From CAZFPT01 sp046541875 (GTDB taxonomy: Bacteria > Planctomycetota > Phycisphaerae > SM23-33): a DNA stretch of 64,000 bases. Position 1 is the first letter of the stretch; each line of letters begins with the position of its first letter. This document shows positions 10,085 through 17,678 of this stretch, one piece after another. Position numbers and translations under genes: made by a program. The stretch is taken from contig JBKHCL010000003.1 of NCBI GenBank assembly GCA_046541875.1, positions 3,279 to 67,278 of the forward strand. The letters are read 5' to 3'. Under the pieces are notes generated by a model. It searched no databases and was not told the origin of the DNA. It saw only the letters and a program-made list of their open reading frames with translations.

Positions 10085-12136
10085 ATGGCTGAGAATTCGG
10101 GTAAGAAGAAGGCGTCGGGCGAGAAGTTCTACGACGCCAAGTTCTCCATCGAGGCGATCCAGCACCACCCCTATGAGAACGGGTTCACCTGGCGGACCGT
10201 TCTCGGTGCGCTGTTCGTGGCGTTCGTGATGCTCCCGGGCGTGATTTTCATGGGGCTGATGATCGGTCAGAGCCTCGGGACTGCCGCCGAGTGGGTGACG
10301 ATCATCCTCTTCGTGGAGTTGGCCCGCCGCTCGTTCGTGACGCTGCGGAAGCAGGAGCTGTACATGCTCCGCTACACCGTCGGGTCGCTGTCGCACTTCT
10401 CGGGCGGGGTCGCTCTGGGCGGTGGGATGTTTGCCTACCTGGTGTTCAACCGCTATCTGCGAAACAGCGAGGAATTCCACAACTTCGGCATCGCCCAGGA
10501 TGTGCCCGACTGGTTCGCTCCATACGGGGACGCCGCCTATACGAGCTTCCTCAACTCGGTCTGGTGGCCGGTGATCGCCGTGATGGTCGGGGGCATGATC
10601 CTCTCGAAGCTCACCTCGCTTTCCCTGGGATACCTCGGATACAAGCTGACCTCCGACGTCGAGAAGCTTCCCTTCCCGCTGGCCCCGGTTCACGCCGAGG
10701 GGGCCATCGCCCTGGCTGAGCGCTCGCAGGATGAAAACTCCCGTGGCTTCCGGCAGTACTGCTTCTCGATCGGCGTGATCCTCGGTGCGGTGTTCGGCAT
10801 TCTGTACACGGCGATCCCGATTCTCTCCCAGGCGGTGCTCTCCCGGCCGATCCATCTGCTGCAGATCCCGTTCTGGGACTTCACCGAGATGTGTGAGAAC
10901 TTCCTGCCGGCGGCGACGATCACGCTGGGTTCGAACCTGATGCTCCTGTTTCTTGGGTTCGTGCTGCCCTGGCGGATCGTCGTGGGCGGGTTCGTCACCG
11001 GCGTGCTGTTCCAGGTGATTCTCAACCCGTTCGTATTCCATCCGCTGGGGATGCTTCCTCACTGGGAGCCCGGCAAGGACGCCATCAAGACGCACGTGTC
11101 CAACCAGATCGACCTGTACCTCTCGATCGGTATGGGGACGGCCTTCGCGGTGGCGGTGCTGGGTATCTACGGAATGATCCGCAGCGTGCTGAAATACAGC
11201 AGATCCACCGCCGAGGAAGAACGATCGGTCGACCTGCGGAACTTCTGGAAACGCGACGTGGAACGTGGCGACCCGCCGACCGGGGCGGCGTTGCTGGTGT
11301 GGATCTTCTCGGCGGCGGGGTTCGTGATACTGTCCTACTATCTGGTGAACTTCCGTCGGGGCGCGATCCTTCCGCCCGAGGAAAGGTTCCCATGGTACTG
11401 GCTGGCGCTGTTCGCGTTCATCTGGACGCCGATCAACACGTACATCAACGCGCGGATGAGCGGTATTGCAGGCCAACACGCGGGCATCCCGTATATCAAA
11501 GAGGCCTTCATCTTCCTCTCGGGGTATCGGCAGGTGAACATCTGGTTCGCTCCGCTGCCGATCCATAACTACGGTAACATGTCCGACAAGCTGCGGGTCT
11601 GTCAGTTAACGCGAACAAAGTTCTCTTCCATCCTGCGGGCGGAGCTGTTCATCTTCCCGTTGATGTTGTTTGCGTCGTTCATCTTCTGGAACTACATCAC
11701 CAGCCTGGGCCCGATTCCCTCGGATCGCTATCCGTTCGTGCAGAAGTTCTGGCCGCAGTTCGCGCAGATGAAGGCGCTGTGGGCGGCCGGCATGCAGGAA
11801 GGTCAGTCGCTGCTGATGCAATCGCTCAAACCCAGTGTGATCTTCACCAGTCTGGGCACGACGCTGCTTCTGTTCATCGGGTTCGGGTGGCTGGGGGTCT
11901 CCGCCCAGTATATCTACGGTGGAATCGGCGGGCTGAACCGCTACCCCCACGAGCCGTTGACGATGTTCCTGGGCGGCCTGCTGGGGCGGTACGTGCTGGC
12001 CAAGCGGTTCGGACAGGAGCGCTGGCAGAACTACGCCCCGATTCTGGTGGTGGGCTTCGGTGCGGGGATGGGCCTCTCGTCAATGATTGCCATCGCCATC
12101 AACTTCCTCTGGACTTCGATTGGAAGCGGTTTCTGA
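10085..12136 (+). CDS. second OPT/DUF6785-like membrane protein
   Basis: A 683-residue protein with a hydrophilic N-terminus of about 45 residues and roughly a dozen hydrophobic segments. VEKLPFPLAPVHAEGAIALA near residues 195-215 resembles the KLxFP...AE signature region of OPT/YSL oligopeptide transporters. SGIAGQHAGIPYIKEAF further on is typical of DUF6785-like proteins (family knowledge, not verified by search). ATG 10085 is chosen because it begins one base after the preceding stop, implying translational coupling. The next gene starts two bases after this stop, so four consecutive genes appear to be one translational unit. It is about 300 residues shorter than the first OPT-like protein, mainly because it lacks that protein's large soluble insertion. 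Substrate unknown; a transporter or transporter-like scaffold is the likeliest role. Confidence 0.7.
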   Translation: MAENSGKKKASGEKFYDAKFSIEAIQHHPYENGFTWRTVLGALFVAFVMLPGVIFMGLMIGQSLGTAAEWVTIILFVELARRSFVTLRKQELYMLRYTVGSLSHFSGGVALGGGMFAYLVFNRYLRNSEEFHNFGIAQDVPDWFAPYGDAAYTSFLNSVWWPVIAVMVGGMILSKLTSLSLGYLGYKLTSDVEKLPFPLAPVHAEGAIALAERSQDENSRGFRQYCFSIGVILGAVFGILYTAIPILSQAVLSRPIHLLQIPFWDFTEMCENFLPAATITLGSNLMLLFLGFVLPWRIVVGGFVTGVLFQVILNPFVFHPLGMLPHWEPGKDAIKTHVSNQIDLYLSIGMGTAFAVAVLGIYGMIRSVLKYSRSTAEEERSVDLRNFWKRDVERGDPPTGAALLVWIFSAAGFVILSYYLVNFRRGAILPPEERFPWYWLALFAFIWTPINTYINARMSGIAGQHAGIPYIKEAFIFLSGYRQVNIWFAPLPIHNYGNMSDKLRVCQLTRTKFSSILRAELFIFPLMLFASFIFWNYITSLGPIPSDRYPFVQKFWPQFAQMKALWAAGMQEGQSLLMQSLKPSVIFTSLGTTLLLFIGFGWLGVSAQYIYGGIGGLNRYPHEPLTMFLGGLLGRYVLAKRFGQERWQNYAPILVVGFGAGMGLSSMIAIAINFLWTSIGSGF

Positions 12137-12137
12137 C

Positions 12138-12797
12138 ATGGTCACGCGAGAATGGGAAATCGGACAGCTTCACCTTCGCTGGGACCTGGTCTGGTCGATG
12201 GCGATGAGCAGCCTGAAGGTCCGCATGATGCGGTCCTTCCTGACCTGCCTGACCATCACGACGGCCACCGCGTTCATGGCGTATCTGCTCGCCAGCCCGC
12301 GGAAAACCGGCGACGTCACCGAGATGCAGAGTTGGTTGCTGATGCTCGTTCTGGCGCTGATCGTATCCGGCGCGGGCGTGCTCAACGCGATGCTCATGTC
12401 CGTCGCCCAGCGATACCGCGAGATCGGGACCATCAAGTGTCTCGGCGCGCTGGACACGCTGGTCCTGTGGATGGTGCTGGTCGAATCGGCCATCCTCGGG
12501 TTGGCCGGTGCGGTGGTGGGGCTTTTGGTGGGCCTGCTGTTCTCGCTGCTGCTGGGCATGGCCGATTTCGGGCTGGGATATTTCGCGACGTTCTTCGTGG
12601 GCACCATGCCCCCCGAGCAACTGCCCGGGTGGCTGGCGTCGACGTTCCCCGACGGGATGAACCGCATGATCTGGCTGCTGGGCACGATGGTCTTCGTGTT
12701 CGTGGTGGGCATGGGGCTGACCACCCTCGGGGCGGCGATCCCGGCGTATATCGCTTCCAAGATGCCGCCCGTCGAGGCGATGCGGGGCGAGAAGTAG
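12138..12797 (+). CDS. short FtsX-like ABC permease
   Basis: A 219-residue integral membrane protein with about four hydrophobic segments. Between the second and third lies the FtsX/MacB cytoplasmic signature (RYREIGTIKCLGALDTLVL), which contacts the ATPase in this family. There is almost no periplasmic domain between the first two segments, unlike MacB or LolC/E, so the protein is a minimal FtsX core. It starts one base after the upstream stop and is followed after 37 bases by an ABC ATPase. It could pair with the giant permease at 4177 to make a heterodimeric permease driven by the ATPases at 367 and 12835. The pairing is inference from gene order and from the shared signature. Confidence 0.8.
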   Translation: MVTREWEIGQLHLRWDLVWSMAMSSLKVRMMRSFLTCLTITTATAFMAYLLASPRKTGDVTEMQSWLLMLVLALIVSGAGVLNAMLMSVAQRYREIGTIKCLGALDTLVLWMVLVESAILGLAGAVVGLLVGLLFSLLLGMADFGLGYFATFFVGTMPPEQLPGWLASTFPDGMNRMIWLLGTMVFVFVVGMGLTTLGAAIPAYIASKMPPVEAMRGEK

Positions 12798-12834
12798 CCA
12801 ACGCACAACGCCCCGCGCGGGCGGAGAGAATCCT

Positions 12835-13605
12835 ATGACGCAGCAGAAAATCAACTGGTTCACCGACCTCGAAGAATCGGTCGACTATACCGTGATGACC
12901 AAGAACGTCACGAAGATCTACGAGATGGGCGACACCAGGATCCAGGCGCTGGACAACGTGACGGTCTCCATCCAGACCGGCGAGTACATCTCCATCATGG
13001 GTCCGTCGGGCTCGGGCAAGACCACGCTGTTCAACGCCATCGGCGGACTGATGAAGCCCACCTCCGGCAGCGTCTTCATCGACGAGATCGACGTCGCCCA
13101 ACTGGACGCCAACGAACTGGCCTGGCTGCGCTGCCGAAAGATCGGCTACATCTTCCAGAGCTACAATATCGTCAAGGTCATGACCGCCCTGGAGAACGTC
13201 GTGCTGCCGATGCTCTTCGCCGGCGTTCCGGGCGACGAGGCCCAGGATCGCGGCGTGGACATCCTCTCGCGCGTCGGGCTGGGAGACCGCATCCTGCACA
13301 CCCCCAAGGAACTGTCCGGCGGCCAGCAGCAACGCGTCGCCATCGCCCGGGCGTTCGCGAACAACCCGGCGATCATCCTGGCCGACGAACCCACCGCGAA
13401 CCTCGACCTCAAGACCGGGGCCGAGATCATCCAACTGATGAAGGACATGAACCGCGAGCGCGGCGTGACGGTGATCTGCTCCACCCACGACCACGCCATG
13501 CTGGACATCTCCGACCGGATCATCTGGATGGAGGACGGGCAGGTCAAACGCATCGCCGACCGCGACGATGTGGACATCAAGGTCGACGTGTTCGAAGAGC
13601 AGTAA
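12835..13605 (+). CDS. ABC transporter ATP-binding protein, LolD/MacB type (second copy)
   Basis: A 256-residue ATPase with Walker A GPSGSGKTT near residue 56, Q-loop GYIFQSYN, signature LSGGQQQR, Walker B IILADEPT followed by ANLDLKTG, and H-loop CSTHDH. It is the closing gene of the transport cluster and a clear paralogue of the gene at 367, sharing the WLRC/YLRC stretch before the Q-loop and a tail of the form R-D-D/L-x-I-x-V. Two different ATPases beside two FtsX-type permeases suggest an asymmetric ABC complex, or two related complexes encoded together (inference). The gene is followed after about 100 bases by a separate secreted-protein gene. Confidence 0.9.
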   Translation: MTQQKINWFTDLEESVDYTVMTKNVTKIYEMGDTRIQALDNVTVSIQTGEYISIMGPSGSGKTTLFNAIGGLMKPTSGSVFIDEIDVAQLDANELAWLRCRKIGYIFQSYNIVKVMTALENVVLPMLFAGVPGDEAQDRGVDILSRVGLGDRILHTPKELSGGQQQRVAIARAFANNPAIILADEPTANLDLKTGAEIIQLMKDMNRERGVTVICSTHDHAMLDISDRIIWMEDGQVKRIADRDDVDIKVDVFEEQ

Positions 13606-13712
13606 TCCCCGCCGCCCCGGCGGCGTACAATGTTCGACGGCCCGATGACCCTGCCGCTTTCGTGGCGCAGGCTCGTGGCTGCACACCTCAACCGATCGCA
13701 AGGAGACGCACC

Positions 13713-15629
13713 ATGAGGACCTCCGCACGCCTGAGACTCTTTGTCGCAATCGTGGCCATCCTGGCCTCCGCTGGGTCAGCCCTGTCGGCCGACCCGCTGG
13801 GCCCGTCGGATGCGAACTGGCCCTATCCCTTCAAGACGGTCAAGACCCACCCGGGCGCCAAGGCGGCCCCCGCTTCCAGCCCCGAGACCTACCCGCACTC
13901 CAAGGCGTTCTTCCAGCGCGCCCGAAAGGTCATCCAGGGTCTCGGCGACGAGGATCTGGGCAAGTGGCGTCGCGGCTGGTTCGCACGCGGCGGGGACCCG
14001 GCCAAGTACCTCATCGGGGCGGCGATGGCCCGGCTGATCGCCGACGGCGACGACGCCCAGGCCCGGAAGTACATGAACGACGAGCGGACCTACAAGGAGC
14101 ACTACCATTTCGGCACGGTCAACTGGGCACGGTTCTACCCGCTGTTCGGTGAGAAGGTGCTCTCCAAGGAGATACAACAGAAATTCGCCGATGCAGGCTT
14201 CCGGTACGGGTCGTATTCCTCGCCGCGAGGAACGGAGAATCACAAGGTCATGTGGTGGACCTCCGCCAACGTGCTGCCGTATTACACCGGCAAGGGGCTC
14301 TCCCGCCGCTCGGTCAAGGCGACCCTCCAGCACGGCAAGCAGCAGTTGCGAAGCTACGTCAAGGGCCTGTACAAGGCAGGGCAGGGCGAATGGGACTCGT
14401 CCACGTACCTGATGTTCGACGTCAACGGCATGTTGAACATTTACGACTTCTCGGAGGACGCCGAGGCCCGCCTGCTCGCCAAGGCCGCCCTCGACTGGTA
14501 CCTCGCCGGATATGCCCTGAAGTACACCGACGGGGTCTACTGCGCCCCCAACCAGCGAGGCTACGCGCCGGGACCGGTCGAGAAGATCGCCGACGAGACC
14601 GGCTATCTCTGGTGGGGCAGCCGAGCGAAAATCACCCCCGAAGACCTCTCCAATGCCCGCCACACACTGCACGCGATTACCTCGGCCTATCGTCCCAACA
14701 AGGTCATCACGAACATCGCCACGAAGAACCTGCCCAAGCTGCCGGCCGAGCAGCGCAACACCAAGCCGAACTACTGGCATGGCCTTCGCCTGGAACCCAA
14801 CCCCGGCGTGTACCACGAGAGTGTCTACCTCAGCAAGCACTACACAATGGGCTCGCTGTGGAACGGCCATGGCGGACAGATGTCCCGCTTCCAGATCGTC
14901 GCCGGCACGCCCGATGGCGGCGTTCCCTTCACCGGCGGCCACCCGACCGGCTACAAGTACAAAGACGGCGGCGGCAAGTACGACCAGACCGCCCAGGTCG
15001 GAGCGGTGCATGTGTTGCTCTCGCGTATCGCCAAGGACGACCCGGTCGGGTATGTCTTCTTCTCGTTGCCCGAGGGTGTCGAGAAGCCCACGCGCCACGG
15101 CGAGTGGTATCTCATCACTGCCGGCAAGACGTACCTGGCGCTGCTGCCGCTGAGCGAGAAGTCCGAGATCGGCAAGACCGAGTTGTCGCCCAAGCAGAAG
15201 CAGCGAAACGCCAAAGCAATCGAGCAGGGCAAGGACCCGCGCTACACCCCCAAGCCCATTCTCAAGCTCCACGGGCCCAGCACCGGCTGGGTGCTGGTCA
15301 CCGGCGACGCCGGCACGTACGATTCACCGGATGCCTTCAAGGCGTCCCTGGGCAAACGCAAGGTGGACGTCTCCGGTTGGCCCACAAAGGGGCACGTATC
15401 GTTCGTGACGCCTGACGGCAGAGATACCCGCGTGTCGTACCAGGAAGGCAAGGATCGTCCCGCCGTCGCGATCGACGGAACGGTCGTCGACTACGACCAG
15501 TGGGACGCCGTCTACGCCGGCCCGTATGTCAAACAGGACGACGGCGTGCTGAGGGTTACGGATGGAAAAGACGGGTTCATCGTCGATTTCACCGGCGAGA
15601 AGCCCGTCTACAAGCCGTGGAAGAAGTAG
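13713..15629 (+). CDS. secreted protein, possible polysaccharide-lyase-like, unrecognised family
   Basis: A 638-residue protein whose first 26 residues form a signal peptide ending in SALSA. ATG 13713 is preceded by AAGGAG. The first half is mostly helical with aromatic-rich turns (for example GYLWWGSRA and NYWHGLRLEP). The second half reads as beta-strand with VGYVFFSLP and GTYDSPDAF, the layout of alpha/alpha-barrel plus beta-sandwich lyases and heparinase-like enzymes. I do not see a diagnostic catalytic motif. The central YHESVYLSKHYTMGS and NGHGGQMSRF stretches are His/Tyr-rich and could be an active site. It begins a run of forward-strand carbohydrate genes. Exported location is well supported; the enzymatic class is a guess. 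Confidence 0.65.
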   Translation: MRTSARLRLFVAIVAILASAGSALSADPLGPSDANWPYPFKTVKTHPGAKAAPASSPETYPHSKAFFQRARKVIQGLGDEDLGKWRRGWFARGGDPAKYLIGAAMARLIADGDDAQARKYMNDERTYKEHYHFGTVNWARFYPLFGEKVLSKEIQQKFADAGFRYGSYSSPRGTENHKVMWWTSANVLPYYTGKGLSRRSVKATLQHGKQQLRSYVKGLYKAGQGEWDSSTYLMFDVNGMLNIYDFSEDAEARLLAKAALDWYLAGYALKYTDGVYCAPNQRGYAPGPVEKIADETGYLWWGSRAKITPEDLSNARHTLHAITSAYRPNKVITNIATKNLPKLPAEQRNTKPNYWHGLRLEPNPGVYHESVYLSKHYTMGSLWNGHGGQMSRFQIVAGTPDGGVPFTGGHPTGYKYKDGGGKYDQTAQVGAVHVLLSRIAKDDPVGYVFFSLPEGVEKPTRHGEWYLITAGKTYLALLPLSEKSEIGKTELSPKQKQRNAKAIEQGKDPRYTPKPILKLHGPSTGWVLVTGDAGTYDSPDAFKASLGKRKVDVSGWPTKGHVSFVTPDGRDTRVSYQEGKDRPAVAIDGTVVDYDQWDAVYAGPYVKQDDGVLRVTDGKDGFIVDFTGEKPVYKPWKK

Positions 15630-15666
15630 TCCGAATCGGCTGCCTGTGCAGCCAGGAGGCAATACC

Positions 15667-17562
15667 ATGACACCGAAGAAACGCGCTGTTTTCGCGATCG
15701 TTACCGTGGCTGCCGGCCTTGGAGCATTCACCACCCCGGCGTTGTCAGGGCAGGAGTTTGCCGTCGGCGTGACGCACCTGGGCCGATCCCTCAACGGGCA
15801 GACGGAGGTACCGGCCGGGCTGTTCGGCACGCACCACTATCCGCTCAGCGAGGAGCGGGTGAAGGAATGGAACATCGAACTGGAGCGGAAGATCTTCTGG
15901 CACCTCAATACCAAGCCCGTCGTGCCCAAGAAGACGCCCCTGTTCATCGAATGCTTCTTCGACCGCTATCAGCCCGCCCTCGTGCTGACCAAGCGCGACG
16001 ACTGGAAGGAGTACATCGTCAACTCGGCCACCAAGTACGCCCAGGCCGCCAAAACCACCGGCCACGACCACATCGTGGAGTTCTGGAACGAGCCCTACCT
16101 CAACTGGGCATGCAAGCCCGGCGTGAACTACGACGGGCGATTCTACAAGACCGACGACGCCAAGCCCGGCGGCCGGGTGACCATCAAAGGACACGACAAA
16201 CCCACCGAGTATCTCGTGTGGGATCGCAAGAAGAAGCTCGCCTGGCGCAACGGCCAGGTAGACTACGTCCGCACGCGGTACATCCCCAAGGACAAGCAGG
16301 TCGGCGACGTGTGGAAGCAGGGCAGCCGCGAGTACAAGATCATCGAACGCTGGTGGGCCAAGGACACCACCCAGAAGCACTACTGGTCCGGCAAGCAGAG
16401 CGTGAAATGGTACCTGCAGATGTTCAAGCCCTTCGCGAAGACCATCAAGACCGTCAATCCGGACGTGACGGTCCTGGGCGGCTGGGGTTTCAACATCTAC
16501 AACGAGGGGTGGGACTCGTGGCGCGTGCTGTACAAGCCGCTGATCGATGAATGTCACCCGTGGATGGACGGCATCCACGAACACCACTACGGCGGCGACA
16601 CGCGCAGGGTGGCCGCCAGCTACGAAACCGCCTACGCCTACGCCCTGGGCACCTACGGCAAGAAGCTGCGGTTCTACAACACCGAGACCTCCGGCTGGGC
16701 CGACCCCCAGCAGCCCACCGCCAGGCCGAACCCCAGCGGCAAGGAAGAATCCCACCGCCGGGGCGCGTCGATGTACCTCATGCGGGACATCACGTACCTC
16801 ATCGCCGTCTGTCCGGACAAGGCCGCCTCTCGAACCGCCCACTACTGGGGCAACCCCAAGCTCGATTCGATCGGCTTCAAGGCGCTCGCGAAGCTGCGCG
16901 GCAAGCTGCTGCACGTCAGCAACGGGCTCATGCAGGACATGTGGACCGTCGCCAGCTACGACCAGAAGAACAACCGTGTTTGTGCGGTGGTCTTCTACGA
17001 CAACCCCGACGGACTCGAGTTTCCCTTCCACATCCAGGCCCCGATGGGCACGAAGATCAAGGCCGCCCGCATGCTGGTGCCGAAGATCGCCGATGGGGCA
17101 TACCAGCTCGTCGAGAGCAAGCTCAAGCACAAGACCGCGTCGCTGTCCCATCGCATCAAGACCGACGGCAAGACGGTGCGCGTCTTCCTGCTGGACCTCG
17201 AAGGCCAAGCCGACAAGCTCAAGCACGTTGTGGAGCAGCAGTACGTCTCCAAGGATGTCGTCACGTCGCTCAAGCCCGGCGCGTCGATGAAGACGAGCAT
17301 CAAGATTCCGGCCAGGCAACTGGCGACCAGGCCGACAGCGCGCCTCCGCATCTGTCAGGAAGGCGCGAAAGGTCGGTCGCTCACGGTGAAGGTCAACGGG
17401 AAGGAATGTGAATTCGGCGCCCTGCAAGCCCCCATCGCGGAGTATCCGCTGGGCTCGGCCGACGACGTCCTACAGGCCGACAACACCATCGAGATCACCG
17501 CCGGCGACAAGGGTGCCCTGGTGACCGCGGTGAGCGTGATCCTGACCCATTCGCCGAACTGA
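15667..17562 (+). CDS. secreted glycoside-hydrolase-like protein (clan A type)
   Basis: A 631-residue protein with an N-terminal signal peptide (cleavage near TPALS-GQ). GGAGG lies 8 bases before the ATG. A TIM-barrel glycosidase of clan A is suggested by FWNEP, with the putative acid/base Glu near residue 142, and by YNTETSG, with the putative nucleophile near residue 340; HEHHYGGD lies between them. The last 130 residues are a beta-type accessory domain. About 85 residues of charged and Trp-rich sequence are inserted right after the NEP motif, which is unusual. The lipoprotein at 23764-26547 has the same pair of motifs. I cannot assign a GH family number. It lies 37 bases after the lyase-like gene and 116 bases before a GH2 gene. 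Confidence 0.7.
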   Translation: MTPKKRAVFAIVTVAAGLGAFTTPALSGQEFAVGVTHLGRSLNGQTEVPAGLFGTHHYPLSEERVKEWNIELERKIFWHLNTKPVVPKKTPLFIECFFDRYQPALVLTKRDDWKEYIVNSATKYAQAAKTTGHDHIVEFWNEPYLNWACKPGVNYDGRFYKTDDAKPGGRVTIKGHDKPTEYLVWDRKKKLAWRNGQVDYVRTRYIPKDKQVGDVWKQGSREYKIIERWWAKDTTQKHYWSGKQSVKWYLQMFKPFAKTIKTVNPDVTVLGGWGFNIYNEGWDSWRVLYKPLIDECHPWMDGIHEHHYGGDTRRVAASYETAYAYALGTYGKKLRFYNTETSGWADPQQPTARPNPSGKEESHRRGASMYLMRDITYLIAVCPDKAASRTAHYWGNPKLDSIGFKALAKLRGKLLHVSNGLMQDMWTVASYDQKNNRVCAVVFYDNPDGLEFPFHIQAPMGTKIKAARMLVPKIADGAYQLVESKLKHKTASLSHRIKTDGKTVRVFLLDLEGQADKLKHVVEQQYVSKDVVTSLKPGASMKTSIKIPARQLATRPTARLRICQEGAKGRSLTVKVNGKECEFGALQAPIAEYPLGSADDVLQADNTIEITAGDKGALVTAVSVILTHSPN

Positions 17563-17569
17563 TCCACGC

Positions 17570-17598
17570 TGGCGAGCCCCGTCTCGGCGAGATACAAT
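17570..17598 (+). promoter_or_regulatory. weak candidate promoter for the GH2 gene
   Basis: TGGCGA, a 17-base spacer and TACAAT fit a sigma-70 promoter with a poor -35 box. The -10 hexamer TACAAT recurs before xylA. It lies 81 bases before the GH2 start at 17679. Confidence 0.3.
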
Positions 17599-17678
17599 CA
17601 GCCCATCGACGCATTCTCACCCTCGGGCCTGGTGCTCGGGGGTGAGTGTATTTCCGTTTCCACAACGAGGACGTGACG

